NCBI RefSeq assembly: GCF_000373105.1 | Contig: NZ_KB890413.1 | Coordinates: 299,340-363,339 of the forward strand | DNA from: Neolewinella persica DSM 23188 | GTDB lineage: Bacteria; Bacteroidota; Bacteroidia; Chitinophagales; Saprospiraceae | Length of the DNA: 64,000 nt | Direction: 5' to 3' | Shown: one piece after another, positions 53,221 to 60,578 of the stretch | Layout: each line of letters begins with the position of its first letter | Position numbering within the stretch: position 1 is the stretch's first letter | Position numbers and translations under genes: made by a program | The notes under the pieces: model-generated | What the model saw: only the letters and a program-made list of their open reading frames with translations | Database searches by the model: none | What the model was told of the DNA's origin: nothing

Positions 53221-53347
53221 ATACTCCTGATGTTTCGGAGGTATTGGTGAAGACGGATGTTTTTTGCAATCTCAAAGATAGGGGAACGGTCGTTAACCGA
53301 AGCCAGTACAATTTTTTAAAAAGTTGGAGCAGCCCCCATAAAGGCGC

Positions 53348-53830
53348 TCAATACCGCGCAGTAGTCTGGTCCTTACTCATCAGCAAGGTTGCCGAGCGTT
53401 CAGTTCCATTATACAACTTTACGATGTTCTTCTGGTCGGCATATGTACCGGTCAGTAGCGTGCTCTTAAGGACGACTTCCGCAGGAGGACCAGCCACATC
53501 CGCCAATTGGTAAATCCACAATCCGTGTAAGTCGTCGGCCAGTTCATAGCCGACCACCTCCAGGGGCAGGTCTAAACCGTTCCAGTTGACCGTGAAGTGC
53601 TTTTCGAGGTAGCTTAACAAGTAGCGCTCTGCGTCTTCATGCTGGCGCTTGGTGCCAATCTCCAGCGCTTCCGGTGCTCCGGAAGCCATCATATCTTTCT
53701 CCAGATCTTCGACGAAGAGGTGCATTTCAACTTGTACCTGGTTTTTATCCGCCACGTACCGGACGTTCGTTTTGGAGACGTGGTAGTCGTGGGCGGGGAG
53801 GAGGGCGAGGAGGATGGAAAGCAGGAGCAT
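53348..53830 (-). CDS. DUF6702-like exported protein
   Basis: 160 residues with a signal peptide (MLLLSILLALLPAHDYH) and a DUF6702-like layout: HVSKTNVRYVADKNQVQVEMHLFVEDLEKDM, DAERYLLSYLEKHFTVNWNG and a beta-rich end. Often encoded near M1 peptidases or membrane proteins; none here. A TACCTTTG box lies upstream. Confidence 0.75.
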   Translation of the reverse strand: MLLLSILLALLPAHDYHVSKTNVRYVADKNQVQVEMHLFVEDLEKDMMASGAPEALEIGTKRQHEDAERYLLSYLEKHFTVNWNGLDLPLEVVGYELADDLHGLWIYQLADVAGPPAEVVLKSTLLTGTYADQKNIVKLYNGTERSATLLMSKDQTTARY

Positions 53831-53883
53831 TGGGATGGTTTGTCGACCACCAACAGAGTAGGTGGTATTAGTGAGGCAAGTTT

Positions 53884-53891
53884 CAAAGGTA
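53884..53891 (-). promoter_or_regulatory. TAnnTTTG-type -7 box upstream of the DUF6702 gene
   Basis: TACCTTTG on the minus strand, 53 bases before the ATG. Confidence 0.45.
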
Positions 53892-53944
53892 GCAACTATT
53901 GAGAACGGCCTTTCGTTGAATCTTTAAGACAAACTTAAAAGGTG

Positions 53945-54143
53945 TACGTCACGGGTGCTCCCGTAGAAACTGGCATTGAGAATTTTGAGGAGATGATTTT
54001 AGCGCTGTCCCCTTCTAATCGCCACCTCCGCCGTCCACCACAACATGACCCTGGTGACAAACAACACCAAACACATGTCCCGTATCAACGGCATAAAATT
54101 GGAGAACTGGACTATGATGGAAGACAATAGCTTCCTTAAATAA
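53945..54143 (+). pseudogene. C-terminal remnant of a VapC-type PIN-domain toxin
   Basis: From 54015 the plus strand reads LIATSAVHHNMTLVTNN then TKHMSRINGIKLENW and a stop at 54143, the typical end of VapC toxins. Upstream similarity (ETGIENFEEMILA) is in a different frame, so there is a frameshift near 54014, and the catalytic N-terminal half and any vapB are missing. No other gene is seen in the 375-base gap 53831-54205. Confidence 0.7.
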
Positions 54144-54180
54144 TTTAGCCGACCCTTTCTGTGCGTAGGGCCGGCTAAAT
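54143..54180 (-). terminator. Terminator-like hairpin downstream of the M56 gene
   Basis: ATTTAGCC (54143-54150) pairs with GGCTAAAT (54173-54180), with further GACCCT/AGGGCC pairing; on the minus strand it is followed by TATTTAAG. It overlaps the end of the vapC remnant. Confidence 0.6.
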
Positions 54181-54205
54181 ACTCAAGGGAATCTTCCTCT
54201 GATGG

Positions 54206-55540
54206 TTATTCCAGCTTAAATTGAATGTCGAAATTCATTGAAAACGGAACGGCTTCGCCGTTCACTTTTGCCGGCGTAAAGGGAGCTAATTCATTGATCA
54301 GGCGGTCCAGCTCATCGGCAAACGGAGCAGCCCTCGCCGCTTCTTTTTGGGCTGGCGCATCTGAATACCCAACCACCACAAGATTATTGGTTTCGTCTTC
54401 ATCATCTTCGCTGGATAGGCCAATAATGTTTATGCTGAGCACTGCTCCGGTTTCGGAAAATACCACGTTCAGCCGGACAAACCCATTTTCTCCCGCAGCT
54501 CTGGCAGCTACCGGATACTTGATGTTCTGGTAAATTGACTTGATCAACGTTTCCAGCGTCGGTGCTTCGTTGACTACCTTAATTGGTTTAGGGTACTCAT
54601 CCGGTACTAAAGTTAATTCAGGGCCGATATCAAGAACTTGTAAACCTGGAATTTCTTCCTGGGTGGGAGGTTGCAGGTCTTCCGTAATATCGCTGCACGC
54701 AGCGGCCAGTCCAAGCAACAGCAAGCAAAGCCCGAGCAGGGGTAAGAGACGGAGCTTCCGCCCCGAAGTTTTATTAGTAATCATCTCAATTCGTTGTTTG
54801 AGGGGTGAGGAAAATAGCCCCAATCCGCGCGTCGGGCCCAACGAGCAGTGCAGGAGCTGGAGGCCGTAGGTCCGCGCCGGCACCTGTCGGAGCACGGCCG
54901 CGTCGGCCTCGTATTCGTGGACGGTGGCGAGCAGCCGCTGGTAAACCCACGTGAGTGGGTGAAACCAGAGCAGGGTGCTGCCGAGTGTCAGTAAAAATTT
55001 GTCGTAGTGGTGGCGCGCGCGCAGGTGCGAGCTTTCGTGGAGGAGCGCCGTGTTTTCCAGGCTGGCATCGGTCATACCAGCGGGCAGAAAGACATAACCC
55101 CGAGCCGCAAACGGGCTTCGGATGCCCGGATGGCGGATCACCGGATAGCCACTGAAAGTGCTTCGCTGGCCGGTTCGCATATATTGCTCCGTCAACCAGC
55201 CATGCACCAGCGGCCGCGCCCCGAAAATGAGCACCCCGAAAAGGTACAGCCAGGGCAAGAAATCCGTGAAGCTCAAAGTAGATTCCGCCACAATTTCCAC
55301 CGTCATTGCCGCTGCCGCCGGCCCGGCAAAGGAAATGGTCGGCAAGTTCGCCACCGGCAAACTCACCTCCCCCTCGAGGCCGGGCAACAGCGGCACCAGC
55401 AAGCCGAACAGCCACCCACCCAGCAGAAAAAACCGCTGAAAGCGGAAGCTCGCCTTGCGGCCGGCCACGAAATAGTACGCCAGCAATGCCAGCCAGATGA
55501 CGGTGGCGCGGAGGAGGTATTCGAGGATTTCGGGGGTCAT
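54206..55540 (-). CDS. M56 (BlaR1-type) metallopeptidase with C-terminal TonB domain
   Basis: 444 residues. Membrane helices at about 10-27, 36-54, 92-110 and 262-282; the zinc site is His168-E-S-S-His172 (LLHESSHLRARHHYD), with EYEADAAVL as the third-ligand block. After the last helix the periplasmic part ends in a TonB-like fold (IKYPVAARAAGENGFVRLNVVFSE, FSMNFDIQFKLE). It senses an unknown signal and activates through cleavage of the BlaI-type repressor encoded next to it (4-base overlap). Confidence 0.9.
   Translation of the reverse strand: MTPEILEYLLRATVIWLALLAYYFVAGRKASFRFQRFFLLGGWLFGLLVPLLPGLEGEVSLPVANLPTISFAGPAAAAMTVEIVAESTLSFTDFLPWLYLFGVLIFGARPLVHGWLTEQYMRTGQRSTFSGYPVIRHPGIRSPFAARGYVFLPAGMTDASLENTALLHESSHLRARHHYDKFLLTLGSTLLWFHPLTWVYQRLLATVHEYEADAAVLRQVPARTYGLQLLHCSLGPTRGLGLFSSPLKQRIEMITNKTSGRKLRLLPLLGLCLLLLGLAAACSDITEDLQPPTQEEIPGLQVLDIGPELTLVPDEYPKPIKVVNEAPTLETLIKSIYQNIKYPVAARAAGENGFVRLNVVFSETGAVLSINIIGLSSEDDEDETNNLVVVGYSDAPAQKEAARAAPFADELDRLINELAPFTPAKVNGEAVPFSMNFDIQFKLE
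55204..55220 (+). repeat. 17-bp NotI-core repeat, copy inside the M56 gene (one mismatch)
   Basis: GCACCAGCGGCCGCGCC, antisense to the gene, read G-A-R-P-L-V in a loop near residue 110. Confidence 0.5.
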
Positions 55541-55902
55541 TCCTCTTCCAGTTTACGGACGAGCGCATTGAGCTCCTCCAGGCTTAAATTTTCGTGCTCT
55601 ACCAGTTGGCTGACCGCCAGCGACGGCGAGCCGCCAAAGAAATTCTTGATCAGCTGCCCCAGCGATTGCCGCCCGTAGGCCTCGCGGCTCACCGCCGCTT
55701 TGTACACGAAAGTCCGGCCGTATTTCTTGGCCGTCACGAAGCCCCGCTCCAGCAAGGCCAGGGCCAGGGTGCTGACGGTACTGTGTGCCGGCTTGCTGCC
55801 GTCGCGCTGCTCAATGGCCTCCCGCAAGTCGCCGACGGTGCATTCTCCCAGCTCCCAGACAAGGTGCATAATATCTTCTTGTGCCTTAGTTAACTTTTGC
55901 AT
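55537..55902 (-). CDS. BlaI/MecI/CopY family repressor
   Basis: 121 residues with the winged helix (LTKAQEDIMHLVWELGECTVGDLREAI, HSTVSTLALALLERGFVTAKKYGRTFVYKA) and a C-terminal dimerisation helix (LSLEELNALVRKLEEE). It represses its own operon with the M56 gene; a palindromic operator lies directly upstream. Confidence 0.93.
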   Translation of the reverse strand: MQKLTKAQEDIMHLVWELGECTVGDLREAIEQRDGSKPAHSTVSTLALALLERGFVTAKKYGRTFVYKAAVSREAYGRQSLGQLIKNFFGGSPSLAVSQLVEHENLSLEELNALVRKLEEE

Positions 55903-55906
55903 AATT

Positions 55907-55933
55907 CGTTATATAACGTAAAGATACGTTATA
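55907..55933 (-). promoter_or_regulatory. Operator of the BlaI-M56 operon
   Basis: CGTTATATAACG (55907-55918) is a perfect palindrome and overlaps a second inverted repeat TATAACGTA-AAGA-TACGTTATA (55912-55933). Three half-sites with the same core in front of the repressor start codon suggest autoregulation by BlaI-type dimers. Confidence 0.7.
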
Positions 55934-56254
55934 AATTATTTAACTGCACATTTTTCTTACTATCAACCATCAAATACAATTCCATTTACTGTTACAAGCC
56001 CCTTTTATGCCCCTTCCAATTTACATCCGGCTAAGACCGTTCCCGGCCTTAATCAAAGCAGGAGGCCTTTAAGACGACGCAAAGCGTCGCCGCCAATCAT
56101 TGAGGGCATTAGTTTACTGCAACTTCTTAGCTGATGCACCAAAAGGTTTCAATCTTTGGGTAAAGAACCTATTTAGGGTCAAAGCCCATCCTTAGTGCTC
56201 CCTTAATGCCCTTACCTTCCTTAATGGTAAAAAATACCGCGAAGCGGTTCTACC
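55934..56254. other. Intergenic region between BlaI and the TonB-dependent receptor
   Basis: About 320 bases with no gene seen; a small hairpin GACGC-AAA-GCGTC lies near 56084-56096. Confidence 0.5.
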
Positions 56255-58924
56255 CTAAAAATCCATTTTCAACCGAAGGTTAATCCGCCGCCCAGTCAGC
56301 CGGTTAGGCACCGCATATTGCTGGTTCCCGATCGTCTTGATCCAGGTATTACCCGCCTGGTTGGCCACCTGCATGAGGTTGAATACTTCGAGGCTCAGGA
56401 AGGTCTGGCGCGTGAACTTCAGGAAGTGGGTGTCCCGCTTCTTCGACTTCTCCCGGTCGTAGAGCCGGAAGCTGAAGCCGATGTCGATCCGGTGGTAAGT
56501 ATCAAACCGCAGGGTGTTGCGGTCAATGATGTTGTTGCCCTGGATGCCGAAGGGCAGCCCGCCGCCAACCGTCAGGTTGACGTGGGTGCGGAAGGCATCA
56601 TTATTGCGCAGGTAATCCTGAAAAAACAGGCTGAGTTGAAACAGTTGATCCGTGGGCCGCGGTACATAGTCTACGTTTTCCCGAATGGCTTCGCCCGTTT
56701 CCGGGTCCCGGCCGGTTACGGTGGCGTGCTGCACGTCGGTCAGCGATTCGCGGGCCTGCAGCAGGCTTAGGTTTACCCAGGATTCGGCACCAGGGACGAA
56801 TTCCCCGTTCAGCCGCAGGTCCAGCCCAGCCACGTAGCCCGTGGCGTCGTTCAGGCCGGAGTACCGGATCCGGACGTTTTCGATCTCGTAGCTCACCAGG
56901 TCCCAAAGGCTTTTGTAGTATGCCTCGGCAATGAAGCGGAATTTCTTGGGATTTCGTTTTCCGTAGTAAAAATCTGACGTGATACCCCCAACGATGTGGG
57001 CGGACTTCTGGCTCAGCAGGTCCGTATTTACCTCGCCGTCGGGGCCACGCATTTCCCGGTAAAAGGGAGGTTGGGCGTAGAGGCCACCGGCCAGTTTGTA
57101 GCTGATGTCGGCCGTGCCACCCAGCGGCTTGTAGAGCAATTGGGCGCGGGGGCTGATGACAAACTCCTTGTTCAGGTCCCAGTACGTTCCACGGACGCCG
57201 GCACTGAAACGGATGTCGGCCACGTCCTCTTTCCGCCAGGTCCAGGTATCCTGGAGGAAGCCACTGAAGCGAGTGCTTTGAAGTTCATTTTCGGTTTTCA
57301 ACACGGAGAACAGTTCCACGGCATCTTGCGTCCGATCAAAGGGCAGGCTGTAGCCGGCAGAATCCAGCCGCTCCCATTCGTTGATGAAATCGTCTACGAC
57401 TTCATGCTGGGCCTTCAGGCTCCATTGCAGGAAGTGGGCCTTGCTGACCTCGGCGGTTCGTTTGCTTACTTCCAGGCCGCCGCGCAGTTCAGCGTTGTAA
57501 ACCTGAATGTCGAGAAAGTTCCGGACAAATTGCTGCTGCGTACCAGCACCAAGTTCGTTCAGGACCTGGCCGAAGGTGCTTGACCCAAGGTCGGTATCCA
57601 GCTGCCCGAGGCTATAGTCTCCGGAAATAGAAATGCCTTCATTTTCGTCCGACCGGAAAGCGGAGGTGAGCAGTTTAAGAAAGAAGGGATTCGACTTCTT
57701 TTCCGGGATGTAGGTAAGAGAAAGCCCACCCATCTGGGTCAAAAAGTCATCCCGCTCACCACCGTCGAAGCGGGTAAAGAGCTGAAGGGTTTCGAAGAAG
57801 CCGCCGAAGGCCGTACTTCTTTCCACCGGGGTGAAATTGTAGATACTCCGGTTGTAGTCAGCGATCAGCCCCAGCTGGAGTTCGGGGTTAAAATCGTAGG
57901 TAAGGTAGGTTTGTATGTCTACAAAATTTGGCGTGTACTCTCCGTTGGTTTCCAGGGTTCCCAGCAGGTACTGCGTTGTTTTGTAGCGCGCGCCGAAGAG
58001 GTAGCGAAATTTCTTTAAGCCTGCATCATTCACCTTCGAACTTCCTTCCAGGTAAGCGGAACCGCCAAGGAAGCTGGCCTGCATACCGGCACGGAGACTG
58101 TCTGGCCGTTTGTACTTGATGTCGAGTACTGAGCTCAGCTTGTCACCGTATTGCGCCTCGAAACCGCCGGAGCTGAAGCTGAGGCTTCGCGTCAGGTCCA
58201 TGTTGGCAAAGGTCAGGCCTTCTTGCTGGCCCGCACGGATGAGCTGCGGGCGGTAAATTTCAAAGCCATTGACGTACACCAGGTTCTCATCGTAGTTGCC
58301 GCCGCGCACGTTGTATTGGCTGGTCAGTTCGCCGCCGGCGCCGGAGCTGACACCAAGGGCCAGGTGGGGCAGGATGCTTTCAAGGTTGCCCGTTGTGGAG
58401 GGCAGCAGGCGCAGTGCTTCGGGTGTTTCCCGGATCATACCGCCTTCTTCGATCTTACTTTCCCGGACGACCACCTCAAGCGTGCTCTCTGCGGGCACCA
58501 GCGCCACGTCAATTTGCTTGGTGCTTGCCTCGGGCAGCACCCCAACGTTCACTTCTGTTTCCCGGTAACCGAGTCGGCTGAACACCAGAACGAAGGCCTC
58601 CCCCGCCGGAACGTTGATGAGGTAGCGGCCCGTAGTGCCGCTTTCCACGGCGGTGGTACTGCCTTTTACGTAGACGGTGGCGAAGTCAACGGGTGCCTCA
58701 TTGACCAGGTCCGTGATCTTACCGGTGATGGAGGCGGTGGTAACCTGCGCGGAAAGGAAGGGAGAAAAGGCCAGAAGGAGTAATGAGAGTAGCAAACGCA
58801 GGGACAATAGGTTACCAGGGCTGAACTCTTTCCTCCCCTCCTCCTTTTTTCCCTTTTCAGAAGGGGCGGGGCCGCAGGTCCAAGGAAAAGATAATAAGGC
58901 AAATAAGGTAGATCGTTGTTGCAT
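56255..58924 (-). CDS. TonB-dependent outer-membrane receptor with CarboxypepD_reg-like domain
   Basis: 889 residues from ATG 58924 (MQQRSTLFALL). A 30-residue polar stretch containing a degenerate 17-bp repeat (TCGPAPSEK) precedes the real signal peptide (LRLLLSLLLLAFSPFLSAQ); a TTG start nearer that signal is possible. Next come the regulatory domain (ITGKITDLVNEAPVDFATVYV), plug (LLPSTTGNLESILPHLALGVSSGAGGELTSQYNVRG, split) and a 22-strand barrel ending RLTGRRINLRLKMDF. It imports an unknown ligand. No SusD partner follows. Confidence 0.93.
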   Translation of the reverse strand: MQQRSTLFALLSFPWTCGPAPSEKGKKEEGRKEFSPGNLLSLRLLLSLLLLAFSPFLSAQVTTASITGKITDLVNEAPVDFATVYVKGSTTAVESGTTGRYLINVPAGEAFVLVFSRLGYRETEVNVGVLPEASTKQIDVALVPAESTLEVVVRESKIEEGGMIRETPEALRLLPSTTGNLESILPHLALGVSSGAGGELTSQYNVRGGNYDENLVYVNGFEIYRPQLIRAGQQEGLTFANMDLTRSLSFSSGGFEAQYGDKLSSVLDIKYKRPDSLRAGMQASFLGGSAYLEGSSKVNDAGLKKFRYLFGARYKTTQYLLGTLETNGEYTPNFVDIQTYLTYDFNPELQLGLIADYNRSIYNFTPVERSTAFGGFFETLQLFTRFDGGERDDFLTQMGGLSLTYIPEKKSNPFFLKLLTSAFRSDENEGISISGDYSLGQLDTDLGSSTFGQVLNELGAGTQQQFVRNFLDIQVYNAELRGGLEVSKRTAEVSKAHFLQWSLKAQHEVVDDFINEWERLDSAGYSLPFDRTQDAVELFSVLKTENELQSTRFSGFLQDTWTWRKEDVADIRFSAGVRGTYWDLNKEFVISPRAQLLYKPLGGTADISYKLAGGLYAQPPFYREMRGPDGEVNTDLLSQKSAHIVGGITSDFYYGKRNPKKFRFIAEAYYKSLWDLVSYEIENVRIRYSGLNDATGYVAGLDLRLNGEFVPGAESWVNLSLLQARESLTDVQHATVTGRDPETGEAIRENVDYVPRPTDQLFQLSLFFQDYLRNNDAFRTHVNLTVGGGLPFGIQGNNIIDRNTLRFDTYHRIDIGFSFRLYDREKSKKRDTHFLKFTRQTFLSLEVFNLMQVANQAGNTWIKTIGNQQYAVPNRLTGRRINLRLKMDF
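58864..58880 (-). repeat. 17-bp NotI-core repeat, copy in the TonB receptor N-terminal extension (two mismatches)
   Basis: GGCGGGGCCGCAGGTCC, read T-C-G-P-A-P just before the signal peptide. Confidence 0.5.
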
Positions 58925-58941
58925 AAGTCGCGTCATCTGGC

Positions 58942-58996
58942 GAGGGCACTCCAGTGCCCGAAATTGCCGGCATAAAACGGGCACTGGAGTGCCCTC
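58942..58996. promoter_or_regulatory. Double palindrome in the leader of the TonB receptor gene
   Basis: Two 18-bp arms (GAGGGCACTCCAGTGCCC at 58942-58959 and its exact complement at 58979-58996) flank a 19-base loop. Each arm is itself a near-perfect palindrome (GGGCACT-CC-AGTGCCC). It lies 18 bases upstream of the start codon, between it and the -7 box. Confidence 0.75.
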
Positions 58997-59011
58997 ACCG
59001 GGAGGGAACGG

Positions 59012-59019
59012 CAAAGGTA
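59012..59019 (-). promoter_or_regulatory. TAnnTTTG-type -7 box upstream of the TonB receptor
   Basis: TACCTTTG on the minus strand, 15 bases from the double palindrome. Confidence 0.5.
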
Positions 59020-59147
59020 GCTTGTTCGTGCTTGTTCCCTAGCATTTATGCCGGAGTTCTAAGGCCAGAACCGGCTGACGAACTTTTGGTCCGACTTCGT
59101 CAGGTCCAAAAGGATTCGGCAGACGGCCATCCTAAACTTAGCGGTTC

Positions 59148-59525
59148 TCACCCCCTAAAAGGGAGCAACCACCACACATAAATAATACTGGTACACAGCA
59201 GGCTAATGATCACCCCAAGGTTAAACGTGATTGAAGCCATCCCCGGAAGGCCAAAATCATTTTTCAGGTAATACTTCAGCAACAGGGGGAAGAGGTAGCC
59301 CAGACAATAGAACACATTGGCAGAAAGCACATAGACCAGGCTCCAGAAAATGGTTCCCGGCCAACCGTAATTCCTGGCCATGGGAAAGAGTTGCCACAGC
59401 ATCAGCCCGATCATACCCACCAAAAACAGGTTATAGTAGGGGCGGCGGGCCTCCCACCAGGCCAGGTCCGCTGCCTCGACCGTAAAGGGAGTACGGGGAA
59501 TGAGGTGTTCGTCGAGATTATTCAT
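59148..59525 (-). CDS. Three-helix membrane protein of unknown function
   Basis: 125 residues with hydrophobic segments at about 31-50, 57-80 and 98-120 (YNLFLVGMIGLMLWQLF, TIFWSLVYVLSANVFYCLGYLF, GVIISLLCTSIIYVWWLL). No motif or family recognised. Confidence 0.7.
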   Translation of the reverse strand: MNNLDEHLIPRTPFTVEAADLAWWEARRPYYNLFLVGMIGLMLWQLFPMARNYGWPGTIFWSLVYVLSANVFYCLGYLFPLLLKYYLKNDFGLPGMASITFNLGVIISLLCTSIIYVWWLLPFRG

Positions 59526-59678
59526 GGTTTCTGCTTAATAATGGACACAGATGCTAACGCTTTCAGATTTTCTTCATTGCTCTATAGTGGATCACGATAA
59601 AATCAAGCGCGACAAATACACCACGCCTTAGCTTATTTTTAAAGCTAAGATATTTGACCTAACTTTACCAACAAATAA

Positions 59679-60524
59679 ATGCGCATGAAACCGATGAGAA
59701 TTCTTTTAGGGCTGGCAGCTGTCGTTGCGCTCTTTGTTATTCGAAACGTCCGTAACCAATCCATACAGCAGCGGTCGGCGGATTTGGAAGAGCGCCTCAA
59801 GGACAAACAGGGTTTTGAAGACCAAAGTGTGCGCCTCAATTATCACCTAAGGGGAACTTACTCAGGCGTACAGGCTCCGGGAAATAAAACCGTTATGCTG
59901 TTTCTGAATGGAGACGGAGGAGGTGTCCGGGAAATATACTTTAACGATTTCACCTGCACGCTGAGGCAGACTTTTAGTTACAGGATCATACCATCAGGGC
60001 AACATAGTGGCAATGGAAGTATACGCATTCAGCCCAACGTCCCCTTTGGCCCTCCCCCAGCCTGCAGCGGTGAAACGTATAACCAACTGATGGCTTCGTT
60101 GAAAGACTCAGGTGCCAACCAGTATCCGGCAAACGTAAAAGGAATTGAGGGATTTGTCTACGTAGGGCCGGAATTACCGGAGCGGGAAGTAAAAAAAGTG
60201 ACCAACACGGTTACCGCACAAGACATGCGCTACCTGGACCAGGTCCGTAAGTCCTTTACCCTAATCGACGAGCATACCAAGGACTTCAAATTTTCCGCTG
60301 GCCCCAATGGCGCCATCTATCTTCACAATTGGGGGGCTCGCGATTTGCTTGGCCATTTTAATGATTCCGGCGTGCTTATTCCCGAGGTGATGGAACCTCC
60401 GACCAACCAAGTCGTCGTTTCCGGAACCCTCCAGCCATCACTATTGGGCGTTTCTGCTGCAAAAAGGGTAGAAATCACGTACTACCCTGGTCGTTCCAAC
60501 AAGGTAGGTATTAGAATACGGTAG
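59679..60524 (+). CDS. Exported/membrane-anchored protein of unknown function
   Basis: 281 residues (start could be the second or third Met within 15 bases). One N-terminal hydrophobic helix (LLGLAAVVALFVI), then a soluble domain with a Gly-rich turn (MLFLNGDGGGVREIYFNDFTC), a proline-rich CSGETY segment and a beta-rich end (KRVEITYYPGRSNKVGIRIR). No family recognised. An inverted repeat TTAGCTT/AAGCTAA lies at 59627-59647 upstream. Confidence 0.72.
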   Translation: MRMKPMRILLGLAAVVALFVIRNVRNQSIQQRSADLEERLKDKQGFEDQSVRLNYHLRGTYSGVQAPGNKTVMLFLNGDGGGVREIYFNDFTCTLRQTFSYRIIPSGQHSGNGSIRIQPNVPFGPPPACSGETYNQLMASLKDSGANQYPANVKGIEGFVYVGPELPEREVKKVTNTVTAQDMRYLDQVRKSFTLIDEHTKDFKFSAGPNGAIYLHNWGARDLLGHFNDSGVLIPEVMEPPTNQVVVSGTLQPSLLGVSAAKRVEITYYPGRSNKVGIRIR

Positions 60525-60578
60525 GTTGGAGGCTAACGCGCGCCAGCATGAATGCCGGGTAACCAATACCTTTACGCC

